Shown here one piece after another: positions 7,528 through 14,933 of a stretch of 64,000 bases of DNA. The first letter of the stretch is position 1; the number at the start of each line of letters is the position of its first letter. Origin of the DNA: SIG603 sp963611165 (GTDB lineage Bacteria; Bacillota; Clostridia; Oscillospirales; Acutalibacteraceae); NCBI GenBank assembly GCA_963611165.1, contig CAVDQG010000002.1, positions 1 through 64,000 of the forward strand, given 5' to 3'. Both the position numbers and the translations under genes were made by a program. The notes beneath the pieces were generated by a model. It was not told where the DNA came from. It was given only the letters and a program-made list of their open reading frames with translations, and did not search any database.

Positions 7528-8742
7528 TTGAATTTATCGAAGAATTTTCTAAGATTTAATGAAAGCAAATCCACAACTAAGTCAAGAGAAAAGACAGAAA
7601 ACAAATTCACTAAGCTGAATAAAATAATAGCACTGCCGCTCTCAGCGGTTATTTTATTGTCTTCTGCACTGTGTGCGTCAGCCGATACGGTTTCTTCTGT
7701 CGGCTATGCCGTTCCCGAGCAGGTAGTCACCTACACGGGCACTGTGGCAGACGCAAGCGAATCATATCTTTATTTTATTGACGAAAGCTGCTCCATGCTC
7801 ACAGGAACAGCAAACGGTGCAAGCACAGAAGGCGGCATTCCCACCAATGCAGGCACTTATTACGCAATCACAGAAAACAGCTTAAGTCTCGATGTCACTC
7901 CGGCATTTAAGCTGACCATTCAGAAAGCCGATTCCTATATCGCTTCAAGTGATGTAAGAACTGACGAAAGCACATCAGCCGAAAGCCTTATTAAAGTTAA
8001 GGTAACGGGCAGCACGGGCGCAGTCTCCACTTTGTACTACACTGACGAAGCTTGCACAGCTCTCACGACAAACGAGAACGGCGCAGAAACTGACGGCTCA
8101 CTTCCCACCAAGGCAGGCACATATTTTGTAAAATCCACTGTCGAGGCAGACGAAAACTACAACTCAGCGAGCGTTGTTTCCAAGCTTATAATCGAAAAAA
8201 GCAGCGAAACAGAAAATTCTGACGAAGCAAAAATAAAAACATCTGAATCAACCGAGGACAAATCGGAAAATACAGAAAGCTCTTCATCGACATCTTCAAG
8301 CAGTGTTGACAGTGAAATGGCAGAGAGAATCGCTTCTTTCATTTCCGATTCCAGATGGTGCAATAACGCATCCTACGGCTTTATCACACCTCTTCTTTGG
8401 CCCGAACGTCAGTCTTGGGGATGCTGTGCATACTCCATTGACTTCATCATTTACGTTCACGGCAAGCAGATTCCCCCGGGACAGGGCGAAACCTACTATA
8501 ACTTTGACGAAGTAAAGGTTGGCGATGTTCTCTACCAGTACGAGGGAGCATCTAACGAGCATTACGTCTGCGTATGTGCAATCGAGGGCGACCAGTACCT
8601 TATCGCAGAGGGCGCACTCAACAATGTATGTGCATCCGTCGGTTGGTACACAAGAAGCGGAAACACCCTCACTCCGAACAGCGATAATGTCGACCCTTAT
8701 CCGGGAACATTCACATTCGGCGAAGGCTACCACTTCACCTGA
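7528..8742 (+). CDS. Secreted protein: two beta repeats and a C-terminal cysteine-hydrolase-like domain
   Basis: A 404-residue exported protein. A long N-terminal region leads to a hydrophobic signal segment at about 35-53 that ends CASA. Two related repeats of about 75 residues follow (about 65-135 and 150-225), each with a pattern like TDEACTxLT...NGAxT...PTxAGTY. An acidic Ser/Thr linker leads to the C-terminal domain (about 272-404), with Trp-Gly-Cys-Cys near 298 and His near 344. That Cys-then-His order fits the NlpC/P60/CHAP superfamily, but I cannot assign a family. The start is a TTG behind GCGAGG; no better ATG exists. The gene stands alone between two terminators. Wall binding or wall cutting is an inference. 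Confidence 0.65.
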   Translation: MNLSKNFLRFNESKSTTKSREKTENKFTKLNKIIALPLSAVILLSSALCASADTVSSVGYAVPEQVVTYTGTVADASESYLYFIDESCSMLTGTANGASTEGGIPTNAGTYYAITENSLSLDVTPAFKLTIQKADSYIASSDVRTDESTSAESLIKVKVTGSTGAVSTLYYTDEACTALTTNENGAETDGSLPTKAGTYFVKSTVEADENYNSASVVSKLIIEKSSETENSDEAKIKTSESTEDKSENTESSSSTSSSSVDSEMAERIASFISDSRWCNNASYGFITPLLWPERQSWGCCAYSIDFIIYVHGKQIPPGQGETYYNFDEVKVGDVLYQYEGASNEHYVCVCAIEGDQYLIAEGALNNVCASVGWYTRSGNTLTPNSDNVDPYPGTFTFGEGYHFT

Positions 8743-8761
8743 TAATCTAACAAAATAACCG

Positions 8762-8802
8762 GAGCATAAGCTTAATTTAACAATTCAAGCTTATGCTCTT
8801 TC
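8762..8802 (+). terminator. Terminator of the secreted hydrolase-like gene
   Basis: Perfect 12-base stem GAGCATAAGCTT / AAGCTTATGCTC followed by TTTCT. Confidence 0.7.
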
Positions 8803-8815
8803 TCATTCAATATGC

Positions 8816-8850
8816 AAAAAGCGGATACCTTTTGTAGGCATCCGCTTTAT
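8816..8850 (-). terminator. Terminator of the peroxiredoxin-like gene
   Basis: Minus-strand stem AAAGCGGATGCC / GGTATCCGCTTT with one mismatch, ending TTTTTGC. It lies about 10 bases after the stop. Confidence 0.7.
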
Positions 8851-8857
8851 TTTTTAA

Positions 8858-9403
8858 TCAAATCATTGCGAGCATATCGTCAGCTGTCGGCATATCTACG
8901 ATAGTCTTAGCATAGTGAGCGACCTTGACGGTGAGATCAGCGTCAACATAGAAGAATGCGGGAAGCTGTTCTTCTATTCCCTCATACTCGCCGTGCTCAA
9001 ATCCGAGCTCCTTGCATTTTGCGCCCTTAGCCTGAAGCTTCTCCATATCGCCGCCTACAAGACCTGCCATATCCTTTGCCGGTTCTATTGAAAGAGTCTT
9101 GTAAACGTTCATATCTGCATCGGCAACAATCGGGAACGGAACATTAGCTCCCTCAAGAGCCTTTTCGAGATTCTCAACAGAAGACTGCATAACTACGGCT
9201 ACGTTTACGCCCTTCTTCTCAAACTCAGCGTATTTTTGAGAAAGAACATGAACATCATAACGACAGCTTGGGCAGCCGATATAACGAAGAACAACGAACA
9301 TGGTCGGCTTTCCGCCGGCAATCTCTAAGAAGCTTGTGTTTCTTTTCTTTGAAGTATCTACCTTAAAATCAGGAAGCTTTTCGCCTACATTGATAATTGC
9401 CAT
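8858..9403 (-). CDS. Peroxiredoxin-like (AhpC/TSA) thioredoxin-fold protein
   Basis: A 181-residue soluble protein of the redoxin superfamily. After the N-terminal GEKLPDF segment comes YIGCPSCRYDV, where a CPSC pair stands where peroxiredoxins have PxxxTxxC and thioredoxins CxxC, so it could reduce peroxides or act as a disulfide reductase. The later core VVMQSSVENL and FPIVADADMNVYKT matches AhpC/TSA proteins. The start is ATG at 9403, with AAAGGA upstream; upstream codons in frame lack a ribosome site. It is monocistronic. Confidence 0.75.
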   Translation of the reverse strand: MAIINVGEKLPDFKVDTSKKRNTSFLEIAGGKPTMFVVLRYIGCPSCRYDVHVLSQKYAEFEKKGVNVAVVMQSSVENLEKALEGANVPFPIVADADMNVYKTLSIEPAKDMAGLVGGDMEKLQAKGAKCKELGFEHGEYEGIEEQLPAFFYVDADLTVKVAHYAKTIVDMPTADDMLAMI

Positions 9404-9542
9404 GATAAAATTCCTTTCATCTGATAATTTTTTATTGATAATATAGTTATACATCAAACTACAAGAAAACACAATACTATATAAATTGATAGCGGTGAAA
9501 AGGTAATTTCAGAACAGAAATCGTCGTTCTCAAAACCAAAAA

Positions 9543-10751
9543 TCACTCGTAATACGTCTTGGCAAGACCGCCCTCGGCAGTTTCTTTATACTTGGAGAAG
9601 AGATCTTTTCCCGTTTCATACATAGTCTTAACTACAACATCAAAACTGATTTTTCTCGAATAGGTAAGGAAATTAGCGAGATCCAGTGCGTTTATCGCTC
9701 TCATAGCCGCAACGGCATTCCTCTCGATGCATGGAATCTGCACGAGCCCGTTTATCGGGTCACAGGTAAGTCCGAGATGATGCTCCATTGCGACCTCGGC
9801 GGCATATTCAATCTGGTCAAGCTCCATTCCGAAAAGTTCTCCGAGAGCCGCCGCAGCCATTGAGCACGCAGAGCCGATTTCAGCCTGACATCCGCACTCC
9901 GCACCGCTTATGGACGCATTATTTTTAATGATATTTCCCACTAGTCCGCCTGCGGCAAGCGCACGCAAGACCTGTCTGTCGGAAAAATGTCTCTTCTGCT
10001 GTTGATAATAAAGCACAGCGGGAACAACACCGCAGCTGCCGCAAGTCGGTGCGGTAACTATTTTTCCGCCGCTTGCGTTCTCCTCGCTTACGGCAAACGC
10101 ATACGCACACACAAGTCGGTTTTCTCTTGTCGCATCCGATTCGTCTATATGATGCTGTTGAAAAAGTATTCTTGCTCTTCTTGTGACGTTAAGTCCGCCC
10201 GCAAGCGTTCCCTCGGCTTTGAGTCCGCGCCTTATTGCCGATTTCATCGTATCCCAAACCTCGGCGAGATAATCGTAAATATCGTCTCCCTCGATTTCAC
10301 GGACATAATCGGAAAGCTTGAGGTCGTTATCCATGCAGTAATCCTTGATTTCTGCAAATGTAGTCAGCGGATAGATACTCTCGGCTGAAGCCTCGGGCTT
10401 GCCCTCTATCTGAATTTTGCCGCCGCCAACGCTGTAAACCGTCCATGCGTCAATGCAGTTGTTTTCACCGTCAAATGCTTCGAGCACCATCGTGTTCGGG
10501 TGCTTGATTACATCATCCATGCCGTTCATGAAAACCACCTGTATGTCACTCGGAGAGAAAACCTTCTTGATAATCTCGTCCGTAAGGTGCCCCTTACCCG
10601 TTTTGGCAAGCGAGCCGTATAGCGTGACAACATATCCGCCGGGAGCGTTCGGATAAGTCTGTTTAAAAAGCCGTGAGGCGTATTCAGGCCCCATTGTGTG
10701 TGATGATGACGGGCCCGTACCGATTCTGTATAATTCTCTGAGTGATTCCAT
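9543..10751 (-). CDS. sdaA: L-serine ammonia-lyase (4Fe-4S L-serine dehydratase), single chain
   Basis: Deaminates L-serine to pyruvate and ammonia using an oxygen-labile 4Fe-4S cluster. The order is beta domain first (IGTGPSSSHTMGPE near the N-terminus, the family's serine-binding signature), then the alpha domain with TAPTCGSCGVVPA, AECGCQAEIGSACSMAAAA and the HHLGLTCDPINGLVQIPCIERN segment. Cysteines in these three motifs include the cluster ligands. Many Firmicutes split this enzyme into sdaAA and sdaAB; here one 402-residue chain carries both. A consensus-like promoter lies just upstream and the ribosome site is GAGG. Confidence 0.92.
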   Translation of the reverse strand: MESLRELYRIGTGPSSSHTMGPEYASRLFKQTYPNAPGGYVVTLYGSLAKTGKGHLTDEIIKKVFSPSDIQVVFMNGMDDVIKHPNTMVLEAFDGENNCIDAWTVYSVGGGKIQIEGKPEASAESIYPLTTFAEIKDYCMDNDLKLSDYVREIEGDDIYDYLAEVWDTMKSAIRRGLKAEGTLAGGLNVTRRARILFQQHHIDESDATRENRLVCAYAFAVSEENASGGKIVTAPTCGSCGVVPAVLYYQQQKRHFSDRQVLRALAAGGLVGNIIKNNASISGAECGCQAEIGSACSMAAAALGELFGMELDQIEYAAEVAMEHHLGLTCDPINGLVQIPCIERNAVAAMRAINALDLANFLTYSRKISFDVVVKTMYETGKDLFSKYKETAEGGLAKTYYE

Positions 10752-10779
10752 AAGCTCTTACCTCGTATTTAATGCTTCG

Positions 10780-10808
10780 AGTATAGCATAATTCATTTTT
10801 CTTTTCAA
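10780..10808 (-). promoter_or_regulatory. Promoter for the serine dehydratase gene
   Basis: Minus strand TTGAAA (10808-10803), 17-base spacer, TATACT (10785-10780), about 30 bases before the start codon. Confidence 0.6.
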
Positions 10809-10825
10809 TCATTTAGAAACAGACG

Positions 10826-10854
10826 GAAAAGAGTCGACCCAAACGGGTCGACCC
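10826..10854 (-). terminator. Terminator of the sugar-isomerase-like gene
   Basis: Minus-strand GTCGACCC / GGGTCGAC around GTTT, followed by TCTTTTCC. The stem also overlaps the region upstream of the sdaA promoter. Confidence 0.65.
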
Positions 10855-10895
10855 TTGTCAAACAATAATTCTTTGTGGCTTTCGTTAATCGAAAA

Positions 10896-11765
10896 TTATT
10901 CAAATACAATTCCGCTGTACTTCTGGAAAGACTCCATGGAAATCTTGATAGACTCCATCTCTGTTCTCTGAGTAGCGTCCTGCTCAAGGATGCAGTACTC
11001 CGCGCCGGCCTCGTTAGCGGCATCGAGAATCTGCTGAATTGGCATAATACCTGTTCCGACCTCGCAGAAGTCTGTCGGCTTTGCGCCGTACTTATTGAAG
11101 AACTCCTCAAAGCTTGCAACAGGAGTTGTGTCATCTTTAGCAAGAAGGTTGATGTTGTGATCAAAAACAGCCAACTTGGAGAAATCCTTCTGATGAATAG
11201 CGAAAACTCTGCCCTTCATCTTTTTAAGAAGCTCGATAGGATTCTGGCCGCCTCTCATTGCCCAGAAAGTATCAAGCTCGAATGTGACATAGTTAGGATC
11301 TGTGTTCTCGAGAACGAGATCATAAATTGTCTTGTCGCCAAACTTAACGAACTCATGGAAGTGGTTGTGGAAAAGGAACTTCATGCCGTTGTCTGCAAGA
11401 ATCTTACCCATCTTGTTGTAGTACTCGCACTGCTTCATTACGTCGTCATAGTCTGCGTACATAGCTGCGGACTGACCGACAACTGTATTTCCGACTGCCT
11501 TGTGCCATGCGATGATAGAAGGAAGAGTCTCCTCGTTAATCGGAGCAATATGTCCGGAAATAATCTTTGCGCCTGTGCCCTCGAGTGCGCCCAAAAGCTC
11601 CTCGGGAGACATTCCGAAGCCTGAGCCCGGGTCTTTGTCTGCCTGATTGTTTGCTACCTCAAGATACTTATAACCGATAGAAGCAACCTCTTTGATTGCA
11701 GCTATTGGATCCTTTGCCATTGCCTCCTTGACGGAGAAAAGCTGAATACCGACTTTCATTGCCAT
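10896..11765 (-). CDS. Sugar phosphate isomerase/epimerase family TIM-barrel protein
   Basis: An AP-endonuclease-2/xylose-isomerase-like barrel of about 289 residues. It opens MKVGIQLFSVKEAM and has the barrel motifs SGHIAP, FHNHFHEF and FELDTFWAMRGG, and AIHQKDFS, giving the His/Glu/Asp metal-ligand set typical of the family. These enzymes isomerise or epimerise free or phosphorylated sugars and inositols; the substrate cannot be read from the sequence. Best start is ATG at 11765, 11 bases after AAAGG; an ATG two codons later is equally possible. A second barrel protein of the same superfamily lies at 21539-22426. Confidence 0.82.
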   Translation of the reverse strand: MAMKVGIQLFSVKEAMAKDPIAAIKEVASIGYKYLEVANNQADKDPGSGFGMSPEELLGALEGTGAKIISGHIAPINEETLPSIIAWHKAVGNTVVGQSAAMYADYDDVMKQCEYYNKMGKILADNGMKFLFHNHFHEFVKFGDKTIYDLVLENTDPNYVTFELDTFWAMRGGQNPIELLKKMKGRVFAIHQKDFSKLAVFDHNINLLAKDDTTPVASFEEFFNKYGAKPTDFCEVGTGIMPIQQILDAANEAGAEYCILEQDATQRTEMESIKISMESFQKYSGIVFE

Positions 11766-11837
11766 AATAATACACACCTTTCAATAATCAAAATTGCCTG
11801 AGTTTTGTGTAAATTTTGAAATTATTACATCATCGTA

Positions 11838-11867
11838 ATTATATCACAGTGATATCACAAAATACAA
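11838..11867 (-). promoter_or_regulatory. Promoter with embedded palindrome GTGATATCAC
   Basis: Minus strand TTGTAT (11867-11862), 18-base spacer, TATAAT (11843-11838). A perfect 10-base palindrome GTGATATCAC (11849-11858) fills the spacer and an ATATCAC half-site overlaps the -10. This fits a repressor site controlling the sugar-isomerase-like gene. No matching regulator gene is adjacent. Confidence 0.5.
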
Positions 11868-11919
11868 TAGTTCGCAATAAAATACTGAATTTTTGTGCAG
11901 AAGTTCGAGGATTTTCCTC

Positions 11920-11964
11920 TTGACAGTAATCCGAAATCGGATTATACTTAATCCGATTTCGGAT
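11920..11964 (+). promoter_or_regulatory. marR promoter with two mirrored 14-base operators
   Basis: TTGACA (11920-11925), exactly 17 bases, TATACT (11943-11948). ATCCGAAATCGGAT (11929-11942) fills the spacer, and its reverse complement ATCCGATTTCGGAT lies at 11951-11964, just past the -10. The centres are 22 bp apart, two helical turns. Both block RNA polymerase contact, so the encoded MarR protein very likely represses its own operon here. Confidence 0.85.
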
Positions 11965-11987
11965 TTTATTGAAAAAGGAGAATTTTA

Positions 11988-12437
11988 ATGCCCGATGACA
12001 GAAGAGAGCTTATCATGAGATTTTGCGTTGCATCAAATATCATTGACGAGTGCTATTGGAGACTAAGCCACGATACCGCATACAGCAACAGCGAGATTTG
12101 CCTCTTTTATGCCCTGAATGACGGAAAGCTTCATTCTCAAAAGGAAATAAGCGAGAATTGGTGCATCTCAAAAACCACGCTCAATTCGGCAGTTAAAAAG
12201 CTTGAATCAAACGGATTTATCGAGCTGAAAAAAATCGAGGACAAAAAGAGAGAAAAGAAAATTGTTTTGACCGAATCGGGAAAAGTCCTTGCCGAAAAGC
12301 TTCTCAAGGACATGTACCTTGCGGAGAACTTCGCCATGGACGAAACCATGAAGAAATATCCCGATTTTGTCGACGCAATAGAATATTGGTCGTCTTTGTT
12401 CAAAACAAAGATTGACGAAATTAAAGAGGAAAACTAA
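11988..12437 (+). CDS. MarR-family winged-helix transcriptional regulator
   Basis: A 149-residue dimeric repressor type. The winged helix-turn-helix spans about residues 45-105, with the recognition helix around CISKTTLNSAVKKLESNGFI and a basic wing DKKREKKIVLT. Flanking helices would make the dimer. The ribosome site AAGGAG stands 7 bases from the ATG. The stop TAA shares its last A with the ATG of the MATE gene, so the two are co-translated. The paired operators at its own promoter point to autoregulation released by a ligand, perhaps the compound the transporter exports. Confidence 0.9.
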   Translation: MPDDRRELIMRFCVASNIIDECYWRLSHDTAYSNSEICLFYALNDGKLHSQKEISENWCISKTTLNSAVKKLESNGFIELKKIEDKKREKKIVLTESGKVLAEKLLKDMYLAENFAMDETMKKYPDFVDAIEYWSSLFKTKIDEIKEEN

Positions 12438-13786
12438 TGAGTAACACAAAAAAACAGGCAATCGGTCTTTCAGACCACTTTACCTACGGAAAACTTCTGC
12501 GATTTACTCTTCCGTCTATCGCAACCATGGTTTTCACATCGATATATTCCGTTGTTGACGGATTTTTTATATCAAACTACGCAGGCAAAACTGCATTCGC
12601 ATCCGTCAACTTCATCATGCCCGTGCTGATGATTCTGGCTACTGTAGGCTTCATGGTCGGCACGGGAGGCTCGGCACTCGTGGCGAAAACTCTCGGTGAG
12701 GGCGACAAGAAAAAGGCAAGCGAGCTTTTCTCGCTATTCGTTGCCTTTGCATTCACGCTGGGCGTTTTGCTCTCGGTAATCGGATTCATCTTTCTTCCGC
12801 AGCTCACCGTACTTCTCGGCGCTGACGAAAGCATGGTTGATTACTGCGTGCTTTACGGCAGAATTATTATTGCCGCAAACCCGTTCTATATAATTCAGAT
12901 GCTCTTCATGAGCTTTTTCATTACCGCAGAAAAACCGAAGCTCGGCTTAGTCTCCACAATCGGAGCGGGACTTGCTAACATGGTTCTCGACTTTCTGTTG
13001 GTCGGTGTATTTAGCTTCGGAGTTGCTGGCGCCGCCGTGGCAACGGGTGTTTCTCAGCTTTTCGGCGGACTCTTCCCCATCATCTACTTCATGCGTCCGA
13101 ACAATACAAGCACCTTGAAATTCACTAAATTCAAGGTTGATTTCAGTGCAATAATCAAGGCTTGCTCCAACGGCCTCTCGGAGCTTCTGAGCAATATTTC
13201 CATGTCGGTTGTCGGAATTCTCTACAATGCCCAGCTTATGAAATACGGCGGACAAAACGCAGTTGCGGCTTACGGCGTCCTTATGTATCTCGGTATGATA
13301 TTCTCTGCTTGCTTCATCGGCTACACCGTCGGAACAGCTCCCGTTGTATCATTTAACTACGGTGCAAACAACACAAATGAGCTTCAGAACATGAGAAAGA
13401 AGAGCATAAATCTTGTAGGCGGCTGCGGAATTCTCATGGTAATTCTCTCGTGGTGTCTCTCCACACCGCTGTCAAAGATGTTCGCAGGCTACGATGCCGA
13501 GCTTCTTGAAATGACAATAACGGCTTTCCAAATCTACTCCTTTGCGTTTGCCTTCATGGGAATTTCAATCTATTCCTCGTCTTTCTTCACGGCGCTCAAT
13601 AACGGTCTTATTTCAGCCGTTATCTCTGTTCTTCGTACCGTGGTATTTCAGGTGGGAACAATCCTCATTCTTCCGCTTATTCTCGGAGTTGACGGAATCT
13701 GGTATTCTATCGTTTTGGCAGAGCTTCTCTCGATGATAGTCGCAGTAATTTTGTTAATCACTCAGCGAAAAAAATACAACTATTAA
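12437..13786 (+). CDS. MATE-family multidrug/cation efflux transporter
   Basis: A 449-residue inner-membrane antiporter with 12 expected spans in two related halves. MATE hallmarks are visible: the N-terminal FTLPSIATMVFTSIYSVVDGFFIS region, the GTGGSALVAKTLGEGD loop in the first half, and SFNYGANN in the second half. It would export a drug or metabolite using an ion gradient. Its translation is coupled to marR by a one-base overlap (TAATG). Confidence 0.92.
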   Translation: MSNTKKQAIGLSDHFTYGKLLRFTLPSIATMVFTSIYSVVDGFFISNYAGKTAFASVNFIMPVLMILATVGFMVGTGGSALVAKTLGEGDKKKASELFSLFVAFAFTLGVLLSVIGFIFLPQLTVLLGADESMVDYCVLYGRIIIAANPFYIIQMLFMSFFITAEKPKLGLVSTIGAGLANMVLDFLLVGVFSFGVAGAAVATGVSQLFGGLFPIIYFMRPNNTSTLKFTKFKVDFSAIIKACSNGLSELLSNISMSVVGILYNAQLMKYGGQNAVAAYGVLMYLGMIFSACFIGYTVGTAPVVSFNYGANNTNELQNMRKKSINLVGGCGILMVILSWCLSTPLSKMFAGYDAELLEMTITAFQIYSFAFAFMGISIYSSSFFTALNNGLISAVISVLRTVVFQVGTILILPLILGVDGIWYSIVLAELLSMIVAVILLITQRKKYNY

Positions 13787-13813
13787 AAATCCTCAAATAT
13801 CTTCAAATATCCG

Positions 13814-13856
13814 ACAAAAAATCTCTCGGCATCAAGTGTCGAGAGATTTTTGTTTT
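13814..13856. terminator. Bidirectional terminator between the MATE and mutarotase genes
   Basis: AAAAATCTCTCG pairs with CGAGAGATTTTT, with T-rich ends on both strands; it serves the two convergent genes. Confidence 0.8.
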
Positions 13857-13857
13857 G

Positions 13858-14754
13858 TCAGTTAATCTCAAGTGACCAAGAGATAGTTTTGCTTTCACCC
13901 GATTTAATCGAGATTCTGTCGTCCATGCGGCTGATTTCCTCTTCCACACCGTCTCTGCCCGGAAGCGATGTCCATGGTTCAAGGCAAACATACGGCGCGT
14001 CCATTTTGTCGGCATGCCAAAATCCTATATAAGGCATATCGTCATAGCGAAGTGTGACAAAATGCTTGCCCTTATCGCTTTTAAGTTTTACCTCATGCGG
14101 AGTATCCGTCAAAACTATCGCATCGTTGTCAAAAAGCGAATGTTCCAAGTTAAAGCCTTTATTTTCATCAAGAATAAAGCTTGGTCTCTCCTCAGTCGTA
14201 AGCCCCGCCGCCGAGAAAATAACTCTATTAGGCTTGCATTCAGTCGGAAATTCTATGCGGTAATCCTCAAATTTCAATCCGCTTTCAAGCGGCAGATTAA
14301 TTCCCGGATGACCGCCAACGGCATAATACATAGTTTCAGATGATTTATTTTTAATCTCGTAAGTACAGATTATCTCTTTATTATTTAATTTGAATGATAA
14401 ATTCAAATTAAAGGAGAACGGATATTTATTTTCATCCACCCATTTTTCACCGTCTAAATTTAATATGATTTCATCTTTATCGGCTTTAATCGGCTCTAAC
14501 TCTTGATTTCTCAGAAAGCCGTGAAGCTTCATCTCGTAACTTTTTCCACCGTGAGTGAACTTACCGTTGAAAAGTCTGCCTATAAACGGGAAAAGATTCG
14601 GTGCTTTCTCGTCCCAGTATTTCTTGTCGCCCTGCCAAAGGTATTCCGTGCCTGTCTCCTTGAGGATAACGGAATTAAGACTTCCGCCGACTTTGTCGAT
14701 TTCAACATTTAAGTAATCGTTTTCTAATGTGAATATATTTTTGTTTTCACTCAT
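13858..14754 (-). CDS. Aldose 1-epimerase family protein (galactose mutarotase-like)
   Basis: A 298-residue beta-sandwich sugar-binding protein. The motifs APNLFPFIGRLFNGKFTHGGKSYEMKLHG-type opening, the central GGHPGINLP with a catalytic-type His, and the terminal PYVCLEPWTSLPGRDG with a Glu are those of the LacX/YeaD-like branch of the mutarotase superfamily. It probably converts alpha and beta anomers of a hexose or hexose phosphate; which sugar is not clear. It is a single gene with its own promoter. Confidence 0.85.
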   Translation of the reverse strand: MSENKNIFTLENDYLNVEIDKVGGSLNSVILKETGTEYLWQGDKKYWDEKAPNLFPFIGRLFNGKFTHGGKSYEMKLHGFLRNQELEPIKADKDEIILNLDGEKWVDENKYPFSFNLNLSFKLNNKEIICTYEIKNKSSETMYYAVGGHPGINLPLESGLKFEDYRIEFPTECKPNRVIFSAAGLTTEERPSFILDENKGFNLEHSLFDNDAIVLTDTPHEVKLKSDKGKHFVTLRYDDMPYIGFWHADKMDAPYVCLEPWTSLPGRDGVEEEISRMDDRISIKSGESKTISWSLEIN

Positions 14755-14774
14755 AATTCCACCGCCTTTTCTTC

Positions 14775-14803
14775 ATAATAGCGGATTGTGTGCTCATTTT
14801 CAA
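14775..14803 (-). promoter_or_regulatory. Promoter for the mutarotase-like gene
   Basis: Minus strand TTGAAA (14803-14798), 17-base spacer, TATTAT (14780-14775). Confidence 0.55.
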
Positions 14804-14804
14804 C

Positions 14805-14848
14805 AGAAAACAAAAGGAAACAGCACCTCGGTTTCCCAAGGTGCTGTC
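14805..14848 (-). terminator. Terminator of the MMPL/heptad-repeat operon
   Basis: Minus-strand stem ACAGCACCT / AGGTGCTGT followed by TTCCTTTTGTTTTC, about 85 bases after the heptad-repeat gene. Confidence 0.55.
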
Positions 14849-14933
14849 CCTCTAAATTATGCCTTCGCTATTTGAAGATATTAGAATGAATTCCTCTATC
14901 TGACTTAATCGAAAGTTTTGTGATTAATCTAAA

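Noticed and set aside
10875..11624. Plus-strand frame opposite the sugar-isomerase-like gene
   Set aside because: The minus-strand frame carries clear barrel motifs and a ribosome site; this one does not.
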